A stretch of 64,000 bases of DNA from Accumulibacter sp. GTDB taxonomy: Bacteria > Pseudomonadota > Gammaproteobacteria > Burkholderiales > Rhodocyclaceae. The translations under genes and the position numbers were made by a program. The notes under the pieces were generated by a model. The model was given only the letters and a program-made list of their open reading frames with translations. It made no database searches and was not told where the DNA came from. How positions within the stretch are numbered: the stretch's first letter is position 1; each line of letters begins with the position of its first letter. The stretch is from positions 56,160 to 120,159 of the forward strand of contig NZ_JAMTDQ010000044.1 in NCBI RefSeq assembly GCF_023806635.1, read 5' to 3'. Shown one piece after another: positions 40,753 to 50,796 of the stretch.

Positions 40753-43700
40753 ATGTCGGTCGATGCCCCCCGGGCGCCAGCTGCCCAAGGTTCCTCCCGC
40801 CTGTGGCTGGCCTGGCTCGTCTATACCGCTTTCGTCGTCTACGGCAGCCTCGTCCCGCTCGGCTTCCACCCGCGGCCGCTGAGTGATGCGCTGGCCGAGT
40901 TTGGGCACATTCGGATGCTCAACCTCGGAATCGATCAACGCGCCGACTGGGTGGCCAACGGCGTCCTCTACCTGCCGCTCGCCTTCCTGACGGCAACGGT
41001 GCTCGGAGCAGGAAGACATTCCCGGCGGCGCATCCTTCCCGTGGCTGGTGCGCTCGCCTTCAGTCTCCTCGTCGCCGTCGGCGTCGAGTTCCTCCAGCTG
41101 TTCTTTCCGCCGCGTACCGTGTCGATCAACGACGTCCTTGCCGAGTCCGTCGGCAGCATGATCGGCGCGCTCCTGGCTTATTCCCATGCGCGGCACTTGC
41201 GCCAACTGGCCGATTCACTGGCGCAGCGGCGGGCCGGGTTGCTGCCGGGCCTGCTGATCGCCTATGCCCTTGCCTATCTGGCGTATTGCGGCTTTCCCTA
41301 CGATTTTGTCGTCTCCACGGCCGAACTGCAGGCGAAACTTGCCTCGGGCAGCACGGCCTGGTTCAAGGCGGAGAACAACCAGCGCGGCCCCCTGCTGGGC
41401 GTCCTGACGCTGGCTGTCGAAGTGCTGGCGGCCGTACCGCTCGGCTTGCTGCTCGGCCGCTGGCTGTCGCCCGCACCGGTCAGACGGCTGCTGCTCGGGG
41501 GTCTTGCCAGCGGACTTGCAATCGGGCTGCTGATCGAGCTGGGACAGCTGTTCATCTATTCGTCGGTGAGCCAGGGGATATCGGTGCTGACCCGGGCTGC
41601 GGGAGTCACGGCGGGCGCCCTGCTGTCCCGCTCGCCCTGGCGTCTGTCCGACGTCGCCCTGTTGCTGAGGCGTTTCCTGCCCGCGCTGTGTGGACTCTAC
41701 GCACTGGCCCTGATCGGTGTCCACGGCTGGCTGAACAGGCCGTGGGGAGGGATCGATCAGGCCGCCCGCCGCTTCGCCGACGTCAACTTCCTGCCCTTCT
41801 ACTACCACTACTACACCACCGAGATGGCCGCCCTGACCAGTCTGGTGTCGGTCGCGTTCATTTACGCCCCGATCGGTGTCCTTGCCTGGGTGGCGCACCT
41901 CACTCCCCGGATCGCCGGCATCGTTGCCGCGCTGGCCGCGTCGATCATCGAGGTGGGAAAGCTGTTCAATGGACCGGCGCACCCCGACCCGACGAACGTG
42001 CTGCTGGCGACCCTGTCCGCCTGGGTCTGCGTCCGCCTGCTGGCACGCCTGGCCGCAGCCAGCGAGCCGCCGCGAAGCGATGCCGACGGGCCGACAGCGC
42101 CGCGTCTGCCCACGAGCGACGACGAACGGCTCGCTCGCCGCCACCGGCAACCGGCGACGCGGCGTGACGGGCAGGAATCGGGCCTGGCGGCGGCAGCAGC
42201 CGCGGACGACACGCGCAGCGGGCAGCGCAGGCCGTCGGCCGCCGCCTGGATCACGGCCACGGCGCTCATTGCGGCAGCGGCGTGGGGCGTCCTGTCCCAT
42301 CCCCTGCAGCCGGCCCTTCTCGGGCTCATGCTCGCCGCCTGCGGTTTCCTCGTCTGGCGCCATCCGCCGGCACTCGTGGTGATCGTCGCCGCGGCTGTGC
42401 CGATGCTCGACTTCGCCGCGCAGACCGGCTGGCTGATGCTCAGCGAGTTCGACCTGCTGCTGCTGGTCGTCTGGGCAGCAGTCCTCCTGCTGCCGCGCAG
42501 CCGCCGCTCGCCGCTTCCCTTCGATCTGCCCTTCGCCCTGGCAGCGGGCGCCTTCGCCCTCTCCTGGGTGAGCAGTCTGGTCGTCGGCCTGCTGCCGCTA
42601 CAGGCTCTGGACGCCAACGCCTTCGCCAGCTACTACAGTCACTACAACGCGTTGCGCGTCGCCAAAGGGGCCCTCTGGGGGCTGACGCTGCCGTTCCTCG
42701 TCGCCCGTTCGGTCCCGTTGACAGTCGATGTGCGTCGCCTGTTCGCCCTCGGCATGGTTGCCGGCATGGCCTGGACCATCGCCGATATCGCCTGGGAGCG
42801 CAGCGCGTTCGTCGGGCTGCTCGATTTCGACCAGCAATACCGGGTCAGCGGACCTTTCTCGGTGCTGCATGTCGGCGGCTCGGTCCTCGAGTGTTACCTC
42901 GTTCTCGCACTGCCCTTCCTCGCCTATGCGATTGCCAGGTGGCAGCACCCGCTTCTCCGCCTGGCCGGTCTGCTGCTCTTTGGCGGAGCGGTCTACGGCG
43001 TCCTGGTGACCTACTCACGAGCCGGTCTTGCGGCACTGGCTCTGACGGTCGTGCTCATCGTCCTCACCTTCGCCTGGCACGTCTATCGCCGCCCGGGCGG
43101 TCGCCCGGTGCACCTCGGCATCGGCCTGTCGTTCGCCGTCGTTGCGCTGATGGCAGCGATACCGGTTGTCACGGGCTCTTTCCTGCAGTCCCGGCTGAGT
43201 CACGCGCAGACCGACACCGGGGTTCGCTTCGCCTATTGGCACAACAGCCTGGCGATGATCGACGGCGACTGGCCGAGCCGCCTCTTCGGCATGGGCCTCG
43301 GTCGCTTCCCGCTAACCTTTTACTGGCGCAGCACCCATGGCGACAGGCCGGGGACCTACCGCTTCGAAAGCGAGAACGGCAATACCTTCGTCCGCCTGGG
43401 CGACGGCAGCGGGATCTATCTGGATCAGACGATCGCCCTTGAGCCGCAGACCGACTACCGGCTCTCTTTCGACGCCCGCAGCAAGCAGCCGGTCGCCGAA
43501 GCGCGTGCCTTCGTGTCGATCTGCGAGAAGCGCCTGATCCAGTCCCAACGCTGCGTCACGCCGCTCCTGCGCCCGGATGCCGCGGTCGCGGGCTGGCAGC
43601 GATTCAGCGTGACCTTCAACTCCGGGAAGATTTCCGAGCGTGCGCTGTGGCTGCGTGCTCCCGTCAAGCTGTCACTGCACAATGGCGGCGGCGTCGTCGA

Positions 43701-44106
43701 CGTCGACAATCTCGATCTGCGCACCGACGGCGGTCGAAACCTGCTTCGCAACGGTGACTTCGAGCGCGTGAACGAGCGCTGGTGGCTGACCGTGGACGAT
43801 TACTGGCCCTGGCACGTGGAGAATCTGTGGCTGCACACCTTCTTCGAGCAGGGCTGGTTCGGTCTGCTGAGTCTCGCCCTACTCGTCGCTGGCTCGCTGC
43901 TGGCGATAGCCCGGCGCGTCTGGCGCGGCGAACTGTTCGCCGGCGCGCTGCTTGCGTCGTGGGCCGGAGCGCTTGCGGTCGGCGCACTGAACAGTCCGAA
44001 TGACAGTCCGCAGATCGTCTTCCTGTTGCTCGTCCTGGCCTGGCTCTCCTTCGGCGTTCCGCCTCGGGCGCAGACAGGCGGCCGCGATTCGTCGCGCACC
44101 ACGTAG
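40753..44106 (+). CDS. VanZ-like / O-antigen-ligase-like membrane fusion protein
   Basis: A 1117-aa polytopic protein. Residues about 20-145 form a VanZ-like domain (WVANGVLYLPLAFL, VGVEFLQLFFPPRTVSINDVLAESVGSMIG), and a second VanZ-like unit follows to about 430. An Arg/Asp-rich linker joins residues about 515-1117, with the helix pattern of O-antigen ligase/Wzy proteins (LFGMGLGRFPLTFYWRS; SPNDSPQIVFLLLVLAWLSFG). A soluble insert of about 150 residues (856-1012; YRFESENGNTFVRLGDGSG, FDARSK, NGDFERVNERWW) looks like a carbohydrate-binding beta-sandwich. It is probably an inner-membrane polysaccharide polymerase or ligase. GGAG precedes ATG 40753. Confidence 0.75.
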   Translation: MSVDAPRAPAAQGSSRLWLAWLVYTAFVVYGSLVPLGFHPRPLSDALAEFGHIRMLNLGIDQRADWVANGVLYLPLAFLTATVLGAGRHSRRRILPVAGALAFSLLVAVGVEFLQLFFPPRTVSINDVLAESVGSMIGALLAYSHARHLRQLADSLAQRRAGLLPGLLIAYALAYLAYCGFPYDFVVSTAELQAKLASGSTAWFKAENNQRGPLLGVLTLAVEVLAAVPLGLLLGRWLSPAPVRRLLLGGLASGLAIGLLIELGQLFIYSSVSQGISVLTRAAGVTAGALLSRSPWRLSDVALLLRRFLPALCGLYALALIGVHGWLNRPWGGIDQAARRFADVNFLPFYYHYYTTEMAALTSLVSVAFIYAPIGVLAWVAHLTPRIAGIVAALAASIIEVGKLFNGPAHPDPTNVLLATLSAWVCVRLLARLAAASEPPRSDADGPTAPRLPTSDDERLARRHRQPATRRDGQESGLAAAAAADDTRSGQRRPSAAAWITATALIAAAAWGVLSHPLQPALLGLMLAACGFLVWRHPPALVVIVAAAVPMLDFAAQTGWLMLSEFDLLLLVVWAAVLLLPRSRRSPLPFDLPFALAAGAFALSWVSSLVVGLLPLQALDANAFASYYSHYNALRVAKGALWGLTLPFLVARSVPLTVDVRRLFALGMVAGMAWTIADIAWERSAFVGLLDFDQQYRVSGPFSVLHVGGSVLECYLVLALPFLAYAIARWQHPLLRLAGLLLFGGAVYGVLVTYSRAGLAALALTVVLIVLTFAWHVYRRPGGRPVHLGIGLSFAVVALMAAIPVVTGSFLQSRLSHAQTDTGVRFAYWHNSLAMIDGDWPSRLFGMGLGRFPLTFYWRSTHGDRPGTYRFESENGNTFVRLGDGSGIYLDQTIALEPQTDYRLSFDARSKQPVAEARAFVSICEKRLIQSQRCVTPLLRPDAAVAGWQRFSVTFNSGKISERALWLRAPVKLSLHNGGGVVDVDNLDLRTDGGRNLLRNGDFERVNERWWLTVDDYWPWHVENLWLHTFFEQGWFGLLSLALLVAGSLLAIARRVWRGELFAGALLASWAGALAVGALNSPNDSPQIVFLLLVLAWLSFGVPPRAQTGGRDSSRTT

Positions 44107-44323
44107 GGATGTCGTGGCTTGCCGGCAACCATCCCGGGGTCGAGCGCGGGCAAGTTCCCGACGCGCTCGATGGCGAACCGAAGCCGGCGCGCCGCGTCAG
44201 TGGCCGGCGCCGCTCGAGCAACCCGAACGCCGCATCGATCGCGCCGCACGCGATGCGGTGGCCGCAGGAACTTCCCGCCCGCAGCCGGGCCCAATTCCGT
44301 CCGATTGACAGGAGATGCAACGA

Positions 44324-45304
44324 ATGAACGAGCAGGAACAGAGCGCCATCCTCACCCTCAGCCTGATGGCTGCCTTTGCCGATGGCCGCAAGGATGAGTC
44401 CGAACGCGCCGAACTGAAGCGAATCGCCGATGCGCTCGCCGGCGAAGGATCGATCAACCTCGCAGCGCTCTACCAGGACGTGCTGCTCAAGCGGGTCTCG
44501 CTGCCGGCGGCGGTCGCCATGCTGACGAGCCCCGAAGCGCGCCAGCTCGCCTTCGAGATGGCGGTCTGCGTCTGTGACGCCGACGGCGTCCAGTCGCCGC
44601 CCGAAAAGCAGTTCCTTGCCGACCTGCGCGCCGCGCTGGCGCTCGACGCGCAGCAGTCGGCGGCGTACTCGCAGCAGGCGGAAGAGATTGCCGCGCTGCC
44701 GGTGGCGTGGGGCCACAGCGCCGGCGAGCCGCCGCCTGCCGCTGCGGCACCGGCGGCGGCCGCTGCTGCCGGCTACGCCTCGACGATGAGCGAGGAGGAG
44801 ATGGACAAGGCCATCCTCAACGCCTCGATCCTCAACGGCGCCCTCGAACTGCTGCCCGAATCGCTGTCCACGATGGCGATCATCCCGCTGCAGATGAAAC
44901 TCGTCTATCGCATCGGCAAGTCCTACGGCTTCGAACTCGATCGCGGCCACATCAAGGATTTCCTCGCCACCCTCGGTGTCGGCCTGACCTCGCAGTATCT
45001 CGAGCAGGCCGGCCGCAAGCTGCTCGGCGGCCTGCTCGGCAAGGCCGGCGGCAAGCTGCTCGGCAGCATCGGCAAACAGGCGGTCAGTTCGGGAATGAGC
45101 TTCGCCAGCACCTACGCCCTCGGGCACGTCGCCAGGCGCTACTACGCCGGTGGTCGCAGCCTCTCGACGCAGACGCTGCGCGACAGCTTCGAGCGTGTCC
45201 TCGGCGAGGCCAAGGGCCTGCAGACGCGTTACCTGCCCGAGATCCAGGCGCGCGCACGCAGCCTCGACACGGCACAGGTCCTCGACCTCGTCCGCCGCGG
45301 CTGA
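44324..45304 (+). CDS. TerB-like / DUF697 protein
   Basis: A 326-aa protein: an N-terminal TerB-like helical domain ([30 protein letters not shown], domain span residues about 9-40, with a second repeat ending [16 protein letters not shown]), an Ala/Pro-rich linker, and a C-terminal DUF697-type region ([26 protein letters not shown] and a glycine-rich amphipathic helix). Such proteins associate with membranes and tellurite/stress systems; function is unknown. AGGAG sits directly on ATG 44315, so ATG 44324 is the better-spaced start. Confidence 0.72.
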   Translation: MNEQEQSAILTLSLMAAFADGRKDESERAELKRIADALAGEGSINLAALYQDVLLKRVSLPAAVAMLTSPEARQLAFEMAVCVCDADGVQSPPEKQFLADLRAALALDAQQSAAYSQQAEEIAALPVAWGHSAGEPPPAAAAPAAAAAAGYASTMSEEEMDKAILNASILNGALELLPESLSTMAIIPLQMKLVYRIGKSYGFELDRGHIKDFLATLGVGLTSQYLEQAGRKLLGGLLGKAGGKLLGSIGKQAVSSGMSFASTYALGHVARRYYAGGRSLSTQTLRDSFERVLGEAKGLQTRYLPEIQARARSLDTAQVLDLVRRG

Positions 45305-45360
45305 ACGCCGTTGCGCGCCTGCCGGCAGCCACCGGCAGGCGCGCCGCAGCCGCACAAGCG

Positions 45361-46914
45361 ATGCTGAACTTCGACAACCGCTTCCTGCGCGAACTGCCCG
45401 GCGACGCAGTGAACGATCCGTTGCCGCGGCAGGTCTTCGCCGCGCTGTGGTCGCCGGTCGCGCCGACGCCGGTCGCGGCGCCGCGGCTGCTCGCCCATTC
45501 GCGCGAGGTGGCGGCGGCGCTCGACCTCGACGAAGCGGCGATGGCCTCGCCCGAGCTGCTCGCCGCCCTCTCCGGCAACCACCTGCTGCCCGGCATGGCC
45601 GCCTATGCCAGCTGTTACGGCGGGCATCAGTTCGGCCAGTGGGCCGGACAGCTCGGCGACGGCCGCGCGATCCTCATCGGCGAGCTGATCAATCGCCGCG
45701 GCGAGCGCTTCGAGCTGCAACTGAAGGGCGCCGGGCCGACGCCGTACGCCCGCCGCGCCGACGGCCGCGCCGTGCTGCGCTCGTCGATCCGCGAATTCCT
45801 CTGCAGCGAGGCGATGCACCATCTCGGCGTGCCGACGACGCGCGCCCTGAGCCTCGTCGCGACCGGCGAGAGCGTCATCCGCGACATGTTCTACGATGGC
45901 CATCCGGTCGCCGAGCCGGGCGCCATCGTCTGTCGCGTCGCCCCGTCGTTCACCCGCTTCGGCCACTTCGAACTGCCGGCGGCGCGCAACGATGTGGCGC
46001 TCCTGCGGCAACTCGTCGCCTTCACCATCGACCGCGATTTCGCCGGCTTCGCCAGCGACAAGCCGGCCGAACTCGTCCGCTGGTTCACCGAGGTTTGCGA
46101 GCGCACAGGACGCCTGCTCGCGCACTGGATGCGCGTCGGCTTCGTGCACGGCGTGATGAACACCGACAACATGTCGATCCTCGGCCTGACGATCGACTAC
46201 GGCCCCTACGGCTGGGTCGACAACTTCGACCCCGGCTGGACGCCGAACACCACCGACGCCTCCAGCCGGCGCTACTGCTTCGCCCGCCAGCCGGCGATCG
46301 CGCGCTGGAACCTTGAGCGCCTCGCCGACGCGCTGGCACCGCTGCTGCCGCGAGCCGACGATCTGGCGGCCGGCATCGAACGCTACGACGAGACCTACGC
46401 CGGTGAATTCTGCAGCGCCTACGCCGCCAAGCTCGGCTTGCGCGAATGGCGGCACGACGATGCCGAACTGCTCGAGGATCTGTTCGACCTGATGCATCGG
46501 GCCGAAATCGACATGAGCGTGTTCTTCCGCGCCCTGGCGGACATCGATCCCGCGCAGCCGCAGGCCGCAGTCCTCGCCGACGCCTTCTATCGCGCCGACC
46601 TGCGGCAACGCCATGCCGGCCGCCTCGATCGCTGGCTGCAGCGGTACGCCGCCCGGCTGCAGCTCGACGCGCTGCCCGCCGCAGTGCGCGCGGCGCGGAT
46701 GAACGCCGCCAACCCGCGCTTCGTCCTGCGCAACTACCTCGCGCAGCAGGCGATCGACCGCGCCGAAGAAGGCGACCCGACGCTGATCGGTGAACTCCTC
46801 GAAGTCCTCCGCCGGCCCTACGACGAACAGCCCGGGCACGCCGCCTGCAGCGCCAAGCGCCCCGACTGGGCGCGCCACCGCGCCGGCTGCTCGATGCTCT
46901 CGTGCAGTTCCTGA
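45361..46914 (+). CDS. selO: SelO (YdiU) protein AMPylase, pseudokinase fold
   Basis: A 517-aa SelO protein. Landmarks: [19 protein letters not shown] (about residues 84-102), [24 protein letters not shown], the [22 protein letters not shown] active-site region, and the C-terminal GCSMLSCSS, where eukaryotic SelO carries selenocysteine and bacteria carry Cys. SelO transfers AMP to Ser/Thr/Tyr of client proteins during oxidative stress. The ATG at 45361 fits the family start; the frame is open far upstream inside the previous gene. Confidence 0.93.
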   Translation: MLNFDNRFLRELPGDAVNDPLPRQVFAALWSPVAPTPVAAPRLLAHSREVAAALDLDEAAMASPELLAALSGNHLLPGMAAYASCYGGHQFGQWAGQLGDGRAILIGELINRRGERFELQLKGAGPTPYARRADGRAVLRSSIREFLCSEAMHHLGVPTTRALSLVATGESVIRDMFYDGHPVAEPGAIVCRVAPSFTRFGHFELPAARNDVALLRQLVAFTIDRDFAGFASDKPAELVRWFTEVCERTGRLLAHWMRVGFVHGVMNTDNMSILGLTIDYGPYGWVDNFDPGWTPNTTDASSRRYCFARQPAIARWNLERLADALAPLLPRADDLAAGIERYDETYAGEFCSAYAAKLGLREWRHDDAELLEDLFDLMHRAEIDMSVFFRALADIDPAQPQAAVLADAFYRADLRQRHAGRLDRWLQRYAARLQLDALPAAVRAARMNAANPRFVLRNYLAQQAIDRAEEGDPTLIGELLEVLRRPYDEQPGHAACSAKRPDWARHRAGCSMLSCSS

Positions 46915-46992
46915 AGCGCGAAGAGCGGCTGCAGGCGCGCTAGAATTGCGGCGACACGCCGCACCCGTCCTCTTGCCGCCCCAGGATCCGCC

Positions 46993-47238
46993 ATGCCCTT
47001 CACGCCCGAACTCGTCGCCGAACTCAACACCCTGGTCCATTTCGACCTCGACAGCACCCAGCAGGGAATCAAGATCCACAGCACCGCCGATCCGGCGATC
47101 ATCGCCGCCACCCGCCGGCTGCACGCCAAGGGGCTGCTGACGCAGGTCGACGGCGGCTACCTGACCAGCCTCGGCCGCGACGCCGTCGAACACGCGCGCG
47201 CCGCGTTGACCATACTCAGCTCGCAACCCGGCCACTGA
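46993..47238 (+). CDS. TIGR02647 family small protein
   Basis: An 81-aa protein with the recognisable pattern MPFTPELVAELNTLV, QQGIKIH, and KGLLTQVDGGYLTSLGRDAVEHA, which I recall as the TIGR02647 family of DNA-binding-like small proteins in proteobacteria. No function is assigned to the family. The codon pattern and independent placement between two genes support it. Confidence 0.75.
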   Translation: MPFTPELVAELNTLVHFDLDSTQQGIKIHSTADPAIIAATRRLHAKGLLTQVDGGYLTSLGRDAVEHARAALTILSSQPGH

Positions 47239-47362
47239 GCCCGCGCGCGCCGAGCCTCCGGCGGCGGTGCCTCACGTTTCCGCGGACCGCCGCCTGCCGC
47301 TGCCGCGGATCACCGCCCGCTGCCGCCGCACCACCCATCCAGCTGACCACAGGAGCGTCGCC

Positions 47363-49546
47363 ATGCAACGCCTGATCCTCATCGTCCTGCTCGCCCTGAG
47401 CCAGCTCGCCGCCGCCGGCGAACAGCCGACGCGACCGCGCGTCGGCCTCGTCCTCGGCGGCGGCGGCGCCCGCGGCGCGGCGCACATCGGCGTCCTCGAG
47501 GTCATCGAGAAGCTGCGCGTACCCGTCGACTGCGTCGCCGGCACCAGCATGGGCGCGCTCGTCGCCGGCGTCTACGCCAGCGGCATGGCGCCTTCAGAGA
47601 TGCGCAACGAGCTGGCGAAGGCCGACTGGGACGACCTCTTCCAGGATGCGCCGCAGTTCGCCGACCGCAGCTTCCGCAACAAGGTGAGGGACAAGCGCTA
47701 CCTGCCGGCGTCGGAGACCGGTGTCGGCGAAGAGGGGCTGCGCTACCAGACCGGCATCGTCACCGGCCAGAAGATCAAGCTCTTCTTCAATCAGCTCGTC
47801 GGCGACGACCGCGGGCTGCGGCGCATCGAAGACCTCGCGCTGCCGCTGTCGATCGTCGCCACCGACATCGTCCACGGCAAGCGCGTCGTCTTCCGCAACG
47901 GCTCGCTGTCGTCGGCGATGCGCGCCAGCATGTCGGTTCCCGGCCTGATGTCGCCGGTCGATGTCGACGGCCAGAAGCTGGTCGATGGCGGCCTGGTCGA
48001 CAACGTGCCGATCGGCGAGGCGCGCGAGCGCTGCCAGGCCGACGTCGTCATCGCCGTCAACGTCGGCTCGCCGCTGCTCAAGGCCGACGAGATCGGCAGC
48101 CTGTTGAGCGTCACCGCGCAGATGGTCAACATCCTCACCGAGCAGAACGTCGTCCGCTCGCTGGCGACACTGCAAGCCACCGACATCCGCATCGAGCCCG
48201 ACCTCGCGGGGATCAGCGCCGGCGACTTCAAGCGCACCTCGGAGACCGCCGATCGCGGCGTCGCCGCCGCCGAAGCCGTCGCCGAACAACTCCGCCGGCT
48301 GTCGGTCGGCGAAGCCGCGTACGCCGCCTGGGTCGCGCAGAAGCGCGTCGCACGCGGCCCGCTGCCGCGCGTCGACGACATCGAGATCGCCGGCCTGAAG
48401 CGGGTGAATCCGGTGATGATCGAGAAGCACCTGCGCCTCGGTCCGGGCGAGATCCTCGACACCGAAAAGCTCAACGATTCGCTCAACAAGGCCTACGGCG
48501 ACGGCCATTACGAGCACGTCGATTACTCGCTGATCACCACGCTGCGCGATCGCAACATCCTGCGCGTGACGCCGCAGGAAAAGGGCTGGGGCCCCGACTA
48601 CCTGCGTTTCGGCGTCAACCTCGACACCAACTTCCAGAGCGACTCGACCTACACGCTGCGCGCCGCCTACCACCGGACGCTGATCAACCCGCTCGGTGGC
48701 GAACTCGTCTTCGGCGCCGAGATCGGCTCGGCGAACTACCTCAGTTTCGACTACTACCAGCCGCTCGACCCGGCGCAGCGCTACTTCTTCGAGACCACCC
48801 TGCGCTACGGCAGCCAGCTCAGCACCCTCTACCAGGACAACCAGAAGATCGCCCAGTACCGCGTCCTGCGCGGCACCGCCAAGGTGGCCGGCGGCATCAA
48901 CCTCGGCACCATCGGGCAGGTGCAGGCCGGCTGGGAGCACAACCTCTGGGACCCGAAGCGCAACATCGGTTCGCCTTTCCTGCCCGAGGAATCGAAGATC
49001 TACGGCGGCTGGTTCGGCCAGATCGACCTCGACCAGACCGACCGCCTCTACTTCCCGACCGCCGGCTGGTTCTCCGCTGCCCGCTACTTCGACGCGCCGG
49101 CCGAGGGCTACAGCCGCCTCGACGCCCGCGCCGGCGTCTATCACAGCATCGGTGACTGGGTCCTCAGCGGCCGCGCCACCTACCAGGGATCACCCGTCGG
49201 GCAACTGCCGATCTACGACGCCGGCTCGCTTGGCGGCATGTTCAACATGACCGCCTTCGGCGTCGGCCAGCTCAAGGGCGACGACATGCGCTACGGCAAC
49301 CTGCGCGCCGAGCGCATCATCGGCCGCCTGCCGCTCGGCCTGCGCGGCGACCTGCGCGCCGGCCTGCTGCTCGAAGCCGCGCGCATCGGCGCGCCCTACA
49401 CCGAGACCCAGCTCAAGGGATGGATCAACTCGACGGCGCTCTACCTCGGTGGCGAGACGCCGCTCGGACCAGCCTTCCTGGGCTATGGCTATTCCAGCTC
49501 GGGCAGCGGCTTCCACAACCTCTACCTCTTCCTGGGGACGCCGTGA
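47363..49546 (+). CDS. Patatin-like phospholipase / outer-membrane autotransporter (PlpD type, type Vd)
   Basis: A 727-aa exported protein. A signal peptide (MQRLILIVLLALSQLAAAGE) is followed by a patatin domain with GLVLGGGGARGAAHIGVL (oxyanion hole), GTSMG with nucleophile Ser62, and KLVDGGLVDN with Asp208 of the catalytic dyad. A POTRA-like domain (PRVDDIEIAGLKRVNPVMIEKHL, about residue 332) leads into a 16-strand-type beta-barrel ending YLFLGTP. In PlpD from Pseudomonas aeruginosa the same layout delivers a phospholipase A1 to the surface. The ATG at 47363 is used since the signal peptide begins there. Confidence 0.9.
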   Translation: MQRLILIVLLALSQLAAAGEQPTRPRVGLVLGGGGARGAAHIGVLEVIEKLRVPVDCVAGTSMGALVAGVYASGMAPSEMRNELAKADWDDLFQDAPQFADRSFRNKVRDKRYLPASETGVGEEGLRYQTGIVTGQKIKLFFNQLVGDDRGLRRIEDLALPLSIVATDIVHGKRVVFRNGSLSSAMRASMSVPGLMSPVDVDGQKLVDGGLVDNVPIGEARERCQADVVIAVNVGSPLLKADEIGSLLSVTAQMVNILTEQNVVRSLATLQATDIRIEPDLAGISAGDFKRTSETADRGVAAAEAVAEQLRRLSVGEAAYAAWVAQKRVARGPLPRVDDIEIAGLKRVNPVMIEKHLRLGPGEILDTEKLNDSLNKAYGDGHYEHVDYSLITTLRDRNILRVTPQEKGWGPDYLRFGVNLDTNFQSDSTYTLRAAYHRTLINPLGGELVFGAEIGSANYLSFDYYQPLDPAQRYFFETTLRYGSQLSTLYQDNQKIAQYRVLRGTAKVAGGINLGTIGQVQAGWEHNLWDPKRNIGSPFLPEESKIYGGWFGQIDLDQTDRLYFPTAGWFSAARYFDAPAEGYSRLDARAGVYHSIGDWVLSGRATYQGSPVGQLPIYDAGSLGGMFNMTAFGVGQLKGDDMRYGNLRAERIIGRLPLGLRGDLRAGLLLEAARIGAPYTETQLKGWINSTALYLGGETPLGPAFLGYGYSSSGSGFHNLYLFLGTP

Positions 49547-49566
49547 ATCGCTGCGTCGGCTGACGC

Positions 49567-49710
49567 TCACGCCACCCGGGCCAGCGGGAGCACGATTTCG
49601 ACCGCCTCGCAGGGAACCGGGACCGATCCGTCGTCGGCACGCTCGATCAGCCCCAGTTCCTGCACGCGGCCGACTTGGCCACGCACGTATAAGGGCTTCG
49701 CACGATCCAT
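49567..49710 (-). pseudogene. Remnant of an HVO_A0114-like winged-helix DNA-binding protein
   Basis: The 47 residues from MDRAKPLYV match the C-terminal end of HVO_A0114-family regulators (VQELGLIERADDGSVPVP then EIVLPLARVA). The family is normally over 100 residues, so the DNA-recognition part is missing. The frame is open upstream to a GTG at 49758 but that sequence overlaps the neighbouring gene and is not conserved. It is best read as a decayed gene next to the accessory region. Confidence 0.5.
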
Positions 49711-49732
49711 CCTGGTTCGCTGGATTTCGTCG

Positions 49733-50767
49733 CTAGCTGCTCCGCGGCGCAACAGCACGAAGCCACATCCTCTCGACTTGTTCCGTCATGTTCTGGGGCA
49801 GCAACTCAACTCCTCGATGGCTGTCCCCATAGACCCTGAACAGTTCGTCGGCGAAAGCCTGCCCAATCTCCTGGACATCCGAGAAGTCAAGAATCACCGT
49901 CCGGAACCGGTCAAACCTGGCGATCAGTCGCTTGGCTTGAGAACGTGACACCAGCTGTTCGTCACCGAATTTCGCAAGCCTCATTGGAACGATCGTCTTC
50001 GAGAAGTCGTAATCTTCAGGAGCAGCGGTGAATTGAGCATAGACTTCCGCGGTGGTTCGACTGGAGTCGAGTGCAATCCGCATGAAGACCGCCGTGCCGT
50101 TCGCGAAGACGCCCGGCGCCTCGTGCAGCCAGTCGTGACGCGAGCTTGCATCGTGATTGAACTGCAGACCATTCGCACGGATCTCGAATGAGTCAAACAT
50201 GCGCGAGGTGAAGAAGACCCCTTCGCCGGTGTGTTTGCCTGGATCCGTCGTCAGCTTCCCCTTCGCCAGCTCGAAGAGCGCCTGTCTCATGTCGGGCAGA
50301 CCCAGTGCTGCGGTGATCCTGGCAAAGATTCCGACGCCGTCGTCGGAAATGACCACTCGAAGCGTGCTTTCATCCTGGCTGGTGCCGATGAAGACCGACT
50401 TCCCGGCCGAGTGATCAATGGCGTTGTTGACCATTTCAGTGAACCCGTGGCTCGCGATGCTCTGGATGTTTCGGGCCAGGCTGAAGTGGGGTCGGAAATC
50501 CTTCTCCCAGACAACATGCTCCTCGAGACCCGAGAGCAGGTATTTCCGCGCGACTTTTCGCTTGTAACCGGGGCTGAAGACAGGATGAGTCGAGGGCCCG
50601 CTGCGAGCGATCCACCCCTCGCGCTCAAGACGCTGGATGTACTTGTTTGCGGCGACGCGCGATACGCCCAGGCGATCGGCGTAGTGCCGGGTGAGGTCGC
50701 GCGGGTGCTCGGCAACGTCCGTGGTGACGGTCCAGAGCAGATCTTCGAATCTTGAGGGCTTCGCCAT
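49733..50767 (-). CDS. Winged-helix / GHKL ATPase / STAS-like (DUF4325) regulator
   Basis: A 344-aa protein with three parts. Residues about 10-60 form a winged helix (LTRHYADRLGVSRVAANKYIQRLEREGWIA, span only). Residues about 90-230 form a GHKL ATPase: HGFTEMVNNAIDHSAGK is the N-box and ISDDGVGIF the G1-box. Residues about 255-344 form a STAS-like DUF4325 domain (VILDFSDVQEIGQAFADELFRVYG). The combination recalls an anti-sigma-factor kinase and its antagonist joined to a DNA-binding domain. Targets are unknown. The start at 50767 has a good promoter upstream. Confidence 0.8.
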   Translation of the reverse strand: MAKPSRFEDLLWTVTTDVAEHPRDLTRHYADRLGVSRVAANKYIQRLEREGWIARSGPSTHPVFSPGYKRKVARKYLLSGLEEHVVWEKDFRPHFSLARNIQSIASHGFTEMVNNAIDHSAGKSVFIGTSQDESTLRVVISDDGVGIFARITAALGLPDMRQALFELAKGKLTTDPGKHTGEGVFFTSRMFDSFEIRANGLQFNHDASSRHDWLHEAPGVFANGTAVFMRIALDSSRTTAEVYAQFTAAPEDYDFSKTIVPMRLAKFGDEQLVSRSQAKRLIARFDRFRTVILDFSDVQEIGQAFADELFRVYGDSHRGVELLPQNMTEQVERMWLRAVAPRSS

Positions 50768-50796
50768 CGTCTGGGTCGTAAACCAACGGGAGGTCG

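Noticed and set aside
38740-41205. 821-aa open frame antisense to the histidine kinase
   Set aside because: It is a GC-driven shadow of a clear kinase gene; low-complexity composition and no ribosome site.
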